Part shown: one piece after another, positions 22,600-34,072 of the stretch
Position numbering within the stretch: the first letter of the stretch is position 1
Layout of the letters: every line of letters begins with the position of its first letter
Assembly (NCBI GenBank): GCA_021234155.1
Contig: JAJEKV010000040.1
Coordinates: forward strand, 5,483,229 to 5,547,228
Source: Isoetes taiwanensis
Taxonomy: Eukaryota; Streptophyta; Lycopodiopsida; Isoetales; Isoetaceae
Length of the DNA: 64,000 nucleotides
Reading direction: 5' to 3'
Position numbers and translations under genes: made by a program
The notes under the pieces: model-generated
What the model saw: the letters and a program-made list of their open reading frames with translations, nothing else
Told to the model about the DNA's origin: nothing
The model's database searches: none

Positions 22600-24225
22600 C
22601 CTCTTCCGACAGATATATTATGAACAGAGACAGTCGAGGGTTCATCTCTTAGATGGAGAGTCGGGACATGAACCTTCCGAGGGTTCTGGTTCTCCATGCA
22701 AAGGTTCATGAGCAACTGCAGTGGTGCATACATGAATTGACAAAGCAACAACAATTTCAACAAGAGCTTTGCTCTCGGCTTCGGGAAGGAGAGGCCATTG
22801 CACAGGCCACGGGACCCTATACCACCATCACCCCAGCGCAGATCACAACCCACACCCTGCAGACCGCAAATAGCACCCGCCGTGCCTGTCAGCATTGACT
22901 CGAGAACTGGAGAGTTCCAGGAGCTGAGACGCAAAAGCCATAATGTGGTGGTATGTGGCCTAACTAAAGAAGCAGGGGAGAACATCATCAACTGGCTCCA
23001 GACATTGATCCCACCCGAATGACGTTCCATATGCCGATGCACATTGTTAAGGTGAGATGCCATAACACCCAATGCCCTGATGCCCCCGGGTGGTCACATT
23101 CACGGTCGTGGATGCGCAAGTGTGAGCAGCTATCTTGTGTCAGGGCAAACAGTTGAAGGGGAATGCCATGTACGTCCAGCTCAAAAGGAAGGAAGGCTGT
23201 GGGCATGACTTGGACAAAGTTAAGAGTGTCCTCAGATACAGGGGAACTACAGACTGATCCGGGGCAAGATGTAGATCTTCTGGCTGCCAAACGCTGTTGC
23301 AAATGCTGCGAATCCCCGGGATCCTTCGACCGCTCCCTGACTATGCCCATGCTTCACTCGCTACATCTACACGCCCCGCCTGACCGCCCTCACCACCCGC
23401 CATCGCCCATAAGCCGCATGTCGCTTTCACTTCTACCGCCCCCTCTGCCCTCCCCCCACCCTTTGCCGCCATCATTGAATCTGCAGCTGCAGTACTGCTA
23501 GCAAATAGGAATTATGCCCCCATATGGTCTCCTGGAATTATCGAGGCTTTCCATGGCAGAAGGAAATAGTCTCAACACAGTTGCCGTAGGTATGGACCTC
23601 ATCTTTCTCATGGAAATATGGGACCATGTAGGGCACAGACTACCCGACTTGTCAGGATACCAGCACTACTCAATATTTAATAACTGCACAGGAAAGCGAG
23701 GACACGGGGAACAATGCTACTCGTGTACCTATTTGCCTATGAAAAGGTGCAGACTCATTGCCTCAATTCGTGCGGGTGCACACCATCCCCGAATTAAGAT
23801 AGATAGGTGGATTTTATGACAGAACATGATTTTTCAGTGCTACATTGAAGATGAATGTCACACCCTTTGGAGCTGTCTAGTATACGATCAAATCCGAACA
23901 TGCTACGCTGAGTTGGTCAGGCTCGACCAATGTAATATTAAACACAACTATAATATGGATGCTGCGATCATATCTTTAGGAGGTCATGGATATACAGGCT
24001 CAGCTATGTCCTTGAAAACTCATCTGACATGTATATATTTCATAATGTATATTTGTACAATTTGTCAGCATTTTTATTATTGCAACATTTTTTCTCTCGA
24101 AAATCCTTTGGGGCGGGAGTTTTTTAATCCAGACAGTAATAAGTCTGCTGTGCTCCTTCATTGGGTCCCATGGGCTGATAGGTCTCCGTGGACGATAAAA
24201 ACCATTCAATTCAATTCATTTTTAA
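22600..24225 (+). mobile_element. decayed L1-type LINE with internal deletion
   Basis: The frames read, in order, an ORF1-like segment (RRKSHNVVVCGL about 22929-22965, then RVTFTVVDAQ-like residues about 23092-23130). Next comes a Pro-rich linker (23370-23480) and the start of an endonuclease (MVSWNYRGFPWQKE, about 23524-23565, and fragments to 23980). A tail follows at 24110-24225 with GGGTCCCATGGGCTGATAGG and GATAAAAACCATTC. Many stops and shifts. Most of the endonuclease and all reverse transcriptase are missing between about 24000 and the tail. Confidence 0.6.
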
Positions 24226-25056
24226 AGAAAAGTCTCTCTAAATTTGGAGGCTAGATCTTATTAGCTATTGAATTTTTTCAAAGGTTAGAGTATTTGCATT
24301 GTCCATGATTACTTTACATGGCTAGGATTTCAAACTTCTATTTTTTTTATAGCTATTTTTTAGAAATATAATAATAGAATATGCAAATATAAGATAAAAT
24401 AAAAAACATCGAACTTAAAGTTTATTCTAGATATGCCAAAACATGTGAAAAAAACAGTCCCCATCTCCTCCCCAACCCTTCCTCCCCCAAATGAATTATC
24501 CCTTAAGAGGGGAATTCAAAAGAAGAAGAGAGGAAGAACGAACCTACTCTCCTTAAGTTGTGCCGGACAGTTGGCTAAGGTATGGACTAAAGCCAAGAAG
24601 AAACATCAATCATGGTGCAAGGAGAATATGTAGGCGATAAGGACAAAAGGAAAAGACAGACACATTCTCAAAGTTAAATAGAACCAACAATTTCTGCAAT
24701 ATCTAAAAGTTCTAAATAAGGTGAACCTAAATTTGGTTATCATGTCAAGAGAAATCCATACAAGTCCTATAGATACCGCGGGTTATTTTGTCACACCCCC
24801 ATTGAGCCCATACATATTTAATAGATGGTCTGAAGTACTGCAATTGTACACCATGGAGTTTAATTGGCTTGTAGCTTGTTATTAATATGTACACGAATAG
24901 ATACTCCACGAACAAAAGGCTAAGAAACAATAAGTCTCTTTATCCTAACGAAGTTGACAAAGATTTTATAATAAAGATGTCCAAGTAGGATCTTGTTTAG
25001 GAGAAGTGAAGCAAGTGAAGATCACATGGGCTAGCTCGTGAATCTAGGAATATGTA

Positions 25057-25126
25057 ATTCTTGCCGGGTCAAAATTTCGGGGCGAAGGCCCTGGCGAGCG
25101 CCCCAAAATTTTGTCCCGACAAGAAT
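25057..25126. repeat. hairpin, about 28-bp arms
   Basis: The left arm ATTCTTGCCGGGTCAAAATT plus TCGGGGCG pairs with the right arm CGCCCCAAAATTTTGTCCCG plus ACAAGAAT, with about two or three mismatches. The loop is about 14 bases. Confidence 0.8.
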
Positions 25127-25570
25127 TTCTTGACAACAAAATCGCCTATCGACTATTTCCGGCGTTCCAAAAGATTTTCAGGCAAGTTTTCGACATAAAA
25201 AATCGACGGAGCATCGACAGAAAGTTTCATTTTTTAATTTGTGCTGAAAACACCGAAATCGCAGGGTGGCATTTTTTTCGACAAGATATTCATATGTCGT
25301 CATATGACAACACATTGGTCTCAATTTCGTGGTGATATTTTCAATTTGACAAGTTCCTCGGCTGGGTTATTTTAAAAAGGATAGGAAAAGACTTTTCACT
25401 ATGGTGGCACACGAAATGGATAGCACTGCATATTGTCCACCTCATCCTCGAGTTATGTTGATTGGCCTCTAGAAAAAGAGGCCATCTCTTCAAGCATAGC
25501 AGCAACATAATAGTCCAATTTGTAATAAGTGCTTCATATACAAGTAAAAGAAAGGTGGTATTGTACAACT

Positions 25571-25890
25571 TAACATAATTTATGCAAGTAAAAGTACTAG
25601 ATCCGCTTCTTTGACATCAGGGCACTTCTATCACCCATGGAAGTTTCAAAGATCCTAAACGATTCGTCATAATGTCGAGAATGAAGTTCTCTAATTCCAC
25701 TATGTGAACATATAGATTACATAATAATGTATTTGTTATGCGATAAATTCGATTTGAAAAGAGTAAAACTTCAAAAAGAGAGAAACTGTACGTCTTAACA
25801 TAGTCCATTCAAGTTAAAAGCACTAGATTTGCTTCTTTGACATCATAACACTTCTATCACCAATGGAAGTCTCGAAGATCCTAAAATGGC
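25571..25890. repeat. direct repeat of about 95 bp
   Basis: Copies at about 25571-25670 and 25797-25890 share GCTTCTTTGACATCA, CACTTCTATCACC, ATGGAAGT and GAAGATCCTAAA in order, about 227 bp apart. Confidence 0.75.
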
Positions 25891-26884
25891 CATTATATTG
25901 TTAGTGCAGTGGCAAAGCTATATAAATCATGGACATGATAACAAAAGGCAGCAGTTATGAGTTGGACGAGTGCAGCCTCTTTATTCGATACGTGAGGATG
26001 ATGATGCTGTTAACCATGGCTCCATAATGTGAATACAGATACAGTAGCAGTTCCATTAAGGATTCGATGATTACAGTTGCTTGATTATTGGATACATGTG
26101 GGCTGGGGTTTTTTATGCAATGGTAGGCAGAGATCAATAATTGAGGTAAGTTTACAATCTCGTGCCAGGCGAGGGCGAGGACGGATGTCAAGTTTACAAT
26201 TCCATGCAGGTTCCTTTTTGAGATTGCAAGCAACATGATGGAGGGGGGAACCAAGTTGGGTGGGGGACAAAGGGTGCACAAGGGAAATACAAGGGTGTTT
26301 TTAAAGTGTTTAAAAATGGTATAGTGTATTCTTGGACAAGGGCTCCTTGGCTGGCACAATTTTAGGGGTTTAAAAAATGCATAGTAACATGCATAAGTCA
26401 AATAATGGATCGAACATGGCCGATCTCTAGTGTCCCATTCAATGCACTATAACAGAGGAGGAAATCGCTCGCCTGGTGCGCCCGCATCGTTCTCAGTCGC
26501 CATTCGTCCCTGCCATATCCAGGTGCTCAGGAATCCGGCATTAGCTCTCGTGTATTAGTCCTCCTCCAAGGCGGTTTCGGTATTTTTTCTGCCTCCATTC
26601 CTCTTTTTCTGACCCCATATTCTCCAGTTTCTTCTTTATTTTGCCTCTTCTTTCGTATTCTGGCACTTCCTTCTCTGGTTTCATTGCATCGTTTTGTCTT
26701 CCTTCTTCTGTTGCTGTTCTTTGCATCATTTCTGTTTTGATCTTCTTTCATGCTGTTCTTTGCTTCCGGCTTCTATCTACAGCCCATTTTTATAGCCTCT
26801 TGAATCTGCATCGAAGTTCTTCTGGTTAGACAACTGGATCCTCCTCCAATTCCTTAGCCGAAACTTAATAAAAGCCATCCAATC

Positions 26885-26890
26885 ATGTAA
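26885..26890 (+). promoter_or_regulatory. AUG-UAA minimal upstream ORF, first copy
   Basis: ATGTAA in the presumed 5' leader of the NIP gene, 260 bases before the start codon. In Arabidopsis NIP5;1 such AUG-stop elements stall ribosomes when boric acid is high and lower both translation and mRNA level. Role here is inferred from that. Confidence 0.6.
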
Positions 26891-27041
26891 AGCTTCTCCC
26901 ATTTTCTATCTTGCTCCTGCTAGGAAAAAAAACCCAAAAAAAAAGAAACTCCAATACTTCCAGTTTAGACTTTTGTTCTTTGCTTGTCCACTGGCCAATC
27001 TTCCAAATCCTTAGCCGAACCTCAAGAAAAATCATTCAATC

Positions 27042-27047
27042 ATGTAA
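27042..27047 (+). promoter_or_regulatory. AUG-UAA minimal upstream ORF, second copy
   Basis: ATGTAA in context TCAATCATGTAAAGCC, 102 bases before the NIP start codon. From 26885 to 27150 the only ATGs on the plus strand are these two, so both would be met by scanning ribosomes. This strengthens the case for regulated translation. Confidence 0.65.
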
Positions 27048-27149
27048 AGCCTTCCTTCCGTCTTTCGCTCTTCCAAAAAAACTCAAAAATTTTCAAGTTA
27101 GGATAAGGGAAGAAAACAAAAAGAAAAACTCGTTAACGGCAAGGGCAAA

Positions 27150-29523
27150 ATGGAGGGGCCTGGAGTCGTGGTTGATCCAGTTAATGGCAACCTTGCATCA
27201 GTAATGGCAGCGGAAACAGCTGCTGGCAATTGGGGATCAGGTCGTTATATCAGCGCAGAAAGAGTTCCAAGTATGACAGGATCAGGATATTACAACAACA
27301 AGTGCTTTCCAGTAGATTCCTGCATGGCAGAACAAGGCATTTTTCACGACTTTACTCATGTTACGATTCCCATTCCTCAGTGCTCACTTGCCAAGAAGGT
27401 AAAAACATAAAGTAAAATTTGCTTCTTCTTTACTTAAGCACTTTGTGTATGTGCATTACTGAAAATAAAAGCAGTTAAGTGTTCCAGGTTGCAGCTGAAT
27501 TTATTGGCACCTTCATGCTCATATTTGCTGGCACAGCAACAGCCATTGTAAACGAAAAGTTTGATGGCACCATCACTACTATTGGTCTGGCAGCGTCTTC
27601 TGGTCTAGCCATCATGGTAATAATTCTGGCAACAGGGCACATATCGGGGGCGCACTGCAATCCATCACTTACGATCGCTTTTGCAGTATTGCGACATTTT
27701 CCTTGGATTCAGGTTCTTTTCCCAACTCTTTGTCTAGCCAATATGTTTCATTTCAGGCAGAATAATGGCCTATTAGGTCTCTGCAATCATGATACATAAA
27801 GTGCTGGAATGCATTAGAAAGATTTTCAAGCAGCCTATTTGCTTTTTGAGATTGGCCCACCACAATTCAAGTTAGGCATTGTTAAATAGAGTCACATGCA
27901 TAAAAGATGCTGTAAGAAAATTCTCTAGAAAAATAAGTTCTTATTCCTAACAAGATGCTTGGTTTGCAATTTGCAGCAAACAGCATTATATTTATGAAAT
28001 TGAGTACCAATTGATATCGTTTTCTTTCCTCTTTAAGGTTCCATTCTATGTTGGATCACAACTCCTGGCATCAATCTGTGCGGGATTTGCATTGAAAGGA
28101 ATATTCCACCCAGATTTACATGGTGGCGTCACAATTCCTCATGGAGATGAATATTGGCAGTCATTCGTTCTCGAGTTTATTATTTCCTTCAATCTCATGT
28201 TTGTTGTCACAGCTGTTGCAACAGATACCCGTGCTGTAAGTTTCTATGGCCCTTATGCAAGCCTTTGATTCTGTATTGTGCTAGACTTTTTAGTTTATAT
28301 AAGGACAAACCAATATACATCAAGAACCATAGTCTTCATGCCACATCCAGACTCCTTTCCAGTATACTGAAAAGATATATGCTCTTCACGTGAAAAAGCT
28401 TAAGCACATTGATTAGCCTTGCTTTACGTTAAGGCCAGTCTATTTGCCTTGCCAGGACTACAAAATCTTTGTGAAAGAAAGCATTTTGCAGAAGAAAGTT
28501 AGTTTGGCATTACTAAAAGGCCTGAAATTATTATGAGGTCCACACTGTTGCTGACCAATTGGGCAGAAAAGACACTAATATCGTTCTTACCATCCATATT
28601 TTTAGAGGAAAAGATTTTGCACCATCTAAAAGCTTGGTTAAAGAGAACATACAGTAAACCAAAAGTGAGAGGCATAAAATGAGCGGCAAGGTAAAGTTGC
28701 AGTGCTTTAAAACAAAGCATACTACCAATTCAGAAGGCAAAGGCTTAACTCAACTAGAGAGTACAAAGAAACCCTAATCATGATCCTTGTCAGATGCCAT
28801 ATTTGTATGATTCAGGCAACCAAATGTAGTTTTATGATATAAGACAAATTTGAGAGGTAATTTTTGTTCCTTAGTTGAGTATCTTTTTGTAAAGACGAGA
28901 AGTCAACACTTTTAGTCTAAATGCGGTTCAAACTTCTAGTTCAGCCCAAAGTTAATAAATGCACGTCGTTGTCGCAAATCGTGTTAATTGTCAGATATGC
29001 TTTTTTTAATTCTCAAGTCAATGCATTCTAACGAAGAAAACGCGAAATTGACATTGAAAGAAAAAGGCAAGATTTTAATAGTGGAAACAAAACGTCGTGA
29101 AAGCTACGGAATATTATATATATGTTGATTAATTATTAGCCTTCATAATGTAGAAACTAATTGACCCAAGTCTTTTGTAGGTTGGAGAATTAGCTGGAAT
29201 AGCTGTTGGAGGAGTGGTGACCCTTAATATCTTGATTGCTGGGTAATGCTTAAATTATAAAAGCAGTCTAGATTTTCTATACATTTTTATATGGACTAAC
29301 ATTTAAAGGTCGTGGATGCAGTGCAACATCAGGAGGATCTATGAACCCAGTCCGCACACTTGGGCCTGCAATTGCGGCAAATAACTATAAAGGAATATGG
29401 CTTTATATAGTTGGGCCCATCTTTGGTGCCATTACTGGTGCCATAGCTTATACAATAGTTCGCACAAAGCCCGATGGTAGAACACCCACGATAAGAAGAG
29501 AAACAGTTAACACAAACATGTAA
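27150..29523 (+). CDS. NIP-II aquaporin (NIP5;1/NIP6;1-type boric acid channel)
   Basis: Five exons, all with GT-AG borders: 27150-27398, 27488-27712, 28038-28235, 29181-29242 and 29322-29523, giving 311 aa without a break. The ATG has a good context (AAAATGG). Exon 1 codes the cytosolic N-terminus. The pore begins at VAAEFIGTFMLIFAGTA. The first pore box is GHISGAHCNPSLTIAFA (NPS in place of NPA) and the second is SGGSMNPVRTLGPAIA (NPV in place of NPA). The NPS/NPV pair, with Gly and Arg around the second box, is the signature of NIP5;1/NIP6;1 plasma-membrane channels that import boric acid. Residues at the other filter positions (Ala in GLAASSG, Ile in FIISF) also fit. VVTAVATDTRAVGELAGIAVG matches the family closely. 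The leader holds two AUG-UAA elements. The gene looks functional. Confidence 0.92.
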
Positions 29524-29739
29524 GCATAAAAGATAATCAACTAAATAAAAATGATATATTCTAGCAATAAACTATTTGGTGACTAGTAAAACGTGACAAT
29601 CATTTGAGATCTAATAATTTACTATAATATTATTTTATATTATTATATTATATTATTATTGTCATCTCGATTTTATGTTCTTTAAAATTGTTAGAACTGA
29701 GATATTATAAAGCCCAAATAGTGCAATAGTAAAGGAGAC

Positions 29740-30690
29740 AAATTGCCTGATGGTAGAATATATACTATTAATAAGAATAGAATGGAATAGAATAGAATGA
29801 GTTTTTATTGTCAATTGAGACTAATTGGCTTGTGGGACCCAAAATAAGAAGGAAGATAGATAGATAGGGTTTTTAACATCCATGAAGACCAAATTGGCCA
29901 TGGAACCCAAACAAGAAAAGGGGCATAGAAGGCCAAAGAGTACAAAGAACAGATAAATTGGTCATGGGACCCAAACAAATGGTCGGTTTGTACAGCAGTA
30001 GAGTTGCAGTTTTTCTGTGAGTTTGTTGTGGAGTGTCGATGTATCGCTGTCTCTTTGGGGCGGTTCTCCTTCCTCCTCACTTGCTTTGTAACATTACCAT
30101 TCTTTTAATATATTGATGACACAGTTCTTCAACAAAAAAAAAGAAAAGGGGCATAGAAGCCCAAAGAGTACAAAGAAAAGATAATGCGAATGTTAATGCT
30201 AATGCTAATGGTAATTTTGTGCTTCTAAAATTATCTAGACATAGCCAGGATTGGAAGGCCATTAGTTTAGAATGATTATTGCGCCTCCCCTCTACACTGC
30301 CCATTTCTTTTGCGAACGGGCTGCCCTCACCTTGCAGAGCTCCTCCTTACGGTCACACAATTGAAGAGGGGAGAGGTCCTCCTATACTGAGAAACTAGTC
30401 CCTCTGAGATGGTTTCCATGCGGAAGAACGTGTAAGCAACTAAGAGCATCTTGAAACCGAACCAAAAGATGTCGAGGATGATCAGGTCTTGCCGCTCCCA
30501 CCCTAGTAGCAGAGACAACTCCACCAGCCTTCACATGCATGACATCAGTGAAAAAATGCAAAGCCTCATCCACATTAGAATGGGCATCATCCTCTGCCTC
30601 TGCAACCCCTATACTACGCAAGTTCAGGCTCCTGGTAGCAGCAAATACTGAGGCAGCCTGCTCCTGCGCGCAACAACCACCTAAAAGTAA
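29740..30690 (-). mobile_element. shortened LINE copy: ORF1 piece joined to 3' tail
   Basis: On the minus strand, 30690-30290 codes an L1 ORF1-like RNA-binding region: FFTDVMHVKAGGVVSATRVG, then HPRHLLVRFQDALSCLHVLP, and DLSPLQLCDRKEELCKVRAA after a break. From about 30180 down to 29760 come two tail-like blocks, each with GGGTCCCATG(A/G)CC-type words, and the end AATAAAAACTCATTC followed by repeated TCTAT/TTCCA. Endonuclease and reverse transcriptase are missing. The tail resembles those at 17277-17335 and 24160-24222. A partial duplicate of the tail (GGGGCATAGAAGCCCAAAG) lies at 30147-30180. Confidence 0.6.
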
Positions 30691-30699
30691 AAATAACAT

Positions 30700-32673
30700 C
30701 AATATAAAAATAATCAATTCAATAAAAATTAATATATCTAACAATACAATATTTGGTGAGTAGTAAAAATAATTATATTTGGAAAGAATCTATAACAACA
30801 CCACATGGCCGAAGTGAATTGGCTTCTTAGTTAGGTTCAAAAACTAAGGTACAACAACATCTAAAATGTGTGTGAATTGTATTACATAGCAGATAGAAAG
30901 ACGTTGCAAAGAAAATAAACAAAATGGTAATGCATCAACGGGTTGCCCTTTAGAGGAGCCATTATTGACGCATGCACAATTACTTTGAACATTTTAGAAC
31001 CATTCGGGTTCAAAATACTTTTTTTTCAAGATAGATAGATTGCATTTTTACGTCATGCCACAAGGAAAAGAGAAGCATATGTTTGGAAATGGAAGTATGG
31101 AGAGTCTAGTACAGAAATTTTTAACTAAGAAGTATGAGAATTCCTTGGGTTTTTTAAAATTTCGTGATATATCTTTAGATGCTATCAAGATTCTCTTAGG
31201 GTTTGTAAGGTCTCTTTAGGCTTGCATAGATTCTTTTATGTTTATTAGATTTCCCTAGGTTCCGTGAGATCCGTTTAATCTAGAATGTTCTCAATCTTGC
31301 AGATATACAAATACCTGGATTGTTTATGGGTGACGGGAGACTGGAAGACGATATTATGCAATGTAAAACAATTGTCGTAGAGGAAATCTTTACAATTATC
31401 CCATCAGTCACATTTATTTAGGGTTTTGATGGGGCCAGTTCTTGGAATGGACCCATAAGCTATTATGACTCGGGTAGTTGGAATGAAGTGTACCGTCCCA
31501 TATCAAATTATTCTGCAAGAAAGGTTCTTATTTTTCAAAGGGATGCTTTAGAACACCAGATGATATACTATATTGTGATGGGTCCACAATGCCTTAAATT
31601 CTGGTAGAAGGTCAGACGACAATAATTTGCTGCTATTTTCAAGGAGCCTACGTACAAACAATTATAACCTTAGGGTGGGGGTGTATTACAACCCTTAGAA
31701 TGGGGGCATGGCCATGTAAAGGTAATTGTGTAGAAAATTATGAATAAAATTGAAATTAACTATGTAACTAAATTGCCTATACATATAGCTCAATTCGTGA
31801 TGCATAAACTGTAGATTGGAAAACAATATGTAGAAACCGTATCATGACACTTGCCTAATTAGAGAACTAGGTCTATATGCAAGTTGCGTCAACCCCACAA
31901 ACAGGCATCTAATTTTAGACAGGCCAGCAACAGTCTTCTTGATTTAGTTCTCAAGTGCAATAAAGTACACATGTAATGTTGCTTGAGTTTTGAAAACCTG
32001 ACTTATTACACTTGTTTTCGCTCATCCCCAAATATTACAGCCAATCCATTTTTCATTTGAAATATAGATACGAACAAGGATGCAATTAGTATAATGAGGA
32101 CCACCCCATATTAAAAGAGAGAGAATGGTGTTTAGAGTGGATATGTATAGCGTGGCAGTTAAGTACCACAATAACTATCTGCATGATCAACAAGAGAGCA
32201 ATCAAATAAATCTTGACATTGCCCCAAGCCCACATCTATTTCTTGTTGCATAGTTCTTTTCTTTTGAGTCTGTGACCTGGTCGATTGCATAATTCCTGGA
32301 TGGCTTCCATTAATTATAACTTGCTATTGTCTTTGCCTTGAAAATTTACTTAATATTTTTTATTTTGGTTTCAACCTTGAACTGATTTTATCTGCTAAAA
32401 TCCCGTTTTGATTTTAGCTGTTGTAATTCATGTCGGACTTGCCGAAGCATTGTGAGCATGCTTTCCATGAGAATAACATCGTTTGAATACTCTAAATGGA
32501 ACATTTCCAACTCCAAATCTAGTTTTCTGACAAAAACATTGGAAGATTGTTATCAGGTTTTGTTGGTGGTTGAGACAGTGTATCAAAAATGTGTCACGTT
32601 AATCCATATATCATCATGTAAATCTTCAAAACATGCTTGCATATGTTGCTAATCTGCGACCACAAACAATCGC
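30700..32673. other. no gene seen
   Basis: AT-rich. At 31030-31066 the words GCATTTTTACGTCATGCCACAAGG match the end of the SINE at 49698-49740, so a SINE scrap may lie here. Confidence 0.45.
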
Positions 32674-34072
32674 AGAAAGAGCATTTTTTTTTTTTTCTTG
32701 AAGGCAAGATTTTTATTAATAATAAGTAATGGTACAAGACCTTATTTAGACCCCACAAGGGCCAAATAGGAAGAATTATAACAGAACCATTTAAGCCTCT
32801 TAAATAGGCTATATAGGAAGTATTCACACCACACCCAAAGGGAGAGGGTGGTGAAGAACTATCTAACTGTGTACTTGAATAACGGAAGCTCTACATCTTC
32901 TGTGCTGATGCTAGTACTATGGCGGACCTGCCTCTACAAGCTCCTGCTTCTTCCTATCAACAGCACATACTAAAGGAGCATCCTTTATCTTTTCCGCCCA
33001 TTAGTAGCACTTCAATCCACCCTACCACTTGGGTGTCCAAACAAATAACCGGAGATAAGAGTCTAGAGCTGATGCAGTCACAACCAGATGGAATCAAGGA
33101 TCACTATCCGGAGCCTAAGCCCTTGCTATGCATATGAGGGGCTCAAGAGAGCAAACTTCATCCCATGCGTTAACTTGACTTGCACTATCATCCTTCATGG
33201 TGGTACTATAAGAGGCACTGCACTATCTTCCCACTATGTCGAACATCCAAGCCTACCCAAATAGGGTGGTCTGCTCACTCCCTGTAAGCATCCTCACTTG
33301 CCAGCCTAGGCAATAAGACTCGCTAGTGTTCCAGTTGTAACCCAGTCTCCCACCCAGGTTCATCTGAATCCTCTTAAATATCCAATCTGCCCATTCTCAC
33401 CAGCCTGTAGCATCTGATCTTCCCCCACTGGGACAGGGGATGGTTACCAGCAAAGGAACTCCAAGTTCTTATGCATTCCAAGTGCAATAGGCTAGGTAGC
33501 CACATCCCTCAGGAATAAATAAGAATCTATGTGGTTCCCTAGCTGTTTATGGGGCTCAAAAACAATAAAGAAGCACACAACACAGAAGCCCTGCTATACA
33601 CGAAGCATTCGAGCTGAAAGATTGTGCTTTAAAACTGTTTAAGCTCCCTAGCATTAGCGAAAAAGAACTGACCAAGAGCGGTAAGAGCACGCTGGTGCAG
33701 AGGTCTATGCTGCCCAGAAGCCATGAACTACTTCGCTATTTGCTATCCGGCACTGCCTTCAAACCCAGCTCACATTCACAAGAGCATAAACTGGCTCCTT
33801 ACCCTGTCAAAGCCATACAACAAAGCAGGAAAACCAAGGCATCGGCCATACCTCAGACTACCAACCCAGCTGCAGAAGCTCGAGAAAAAAACAAGAAAGG
33901 AGAGACGTCGCTTGCTGATGTTTTGGATTCGAAGATGCAGTAGCAGCTGATGCTGCTCATCCAGCTATCCCTGTAGCGTCGGACTCTGCAAGGATCGGGC
34001 GGCCGCCGCCGCCGCCCTAATCGCCGCCTAAGGTTTCCATCGCCGCATTTGATTTTTAAGAAAGAGCATTTT
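32674..34072 (-). mobile_element. poly(A)-tailed retro-insertion with 14-bp target duplication
   Basis: AGAAAGAGCATTTT stands at 32674-32687 and again at 34059-34072. Between them, read on the minus strand, is a 1.37-kb insert. It begins in GC-rich DNA (GGCGGCGG repeats, about 34000) and ends in AATAAAAATC, CTTCAAG and a poly(A) run at the left duplication. This is the mark of LINE-driven retrotransposition. I see no long ORF. It may be a LINE-mobilised transcript (retrocopy, long noncoding RNA) or a non-autonomous element. Confidence 0.8.

Larger units (their letters stand above)
24226..26500. other. no gene seen
   Basis: AT-rich DNA holding a hairpin (25057-25126) and a 95-bp direct repeat (25571-25890). 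Short open frames such as 24433-24633 show only basic composition. Confidence 0.5.
26846..27065 (+). repeat. duplicated leader segment of the aquaporin gene
   Basis: A segment of about 70 bp occurs at about 26846-26915 and again at about 26995-27065. Shared words in order are CCTTAGCCGAA, TCAATCATGTAAAGC (first copy with CCAATC) and a C/T-rich run, each followed by an A-rich stretch. Each copy carries one ATGTAA. Confidence 0.75.

Noticed and set aside
26911-27204. 97-aa ORF overlapping the NIP start
   Set aside because: It begins at TTG, not ATG, and lies in the A-rich leader; the NIP frame from 27150 is strongly supported.
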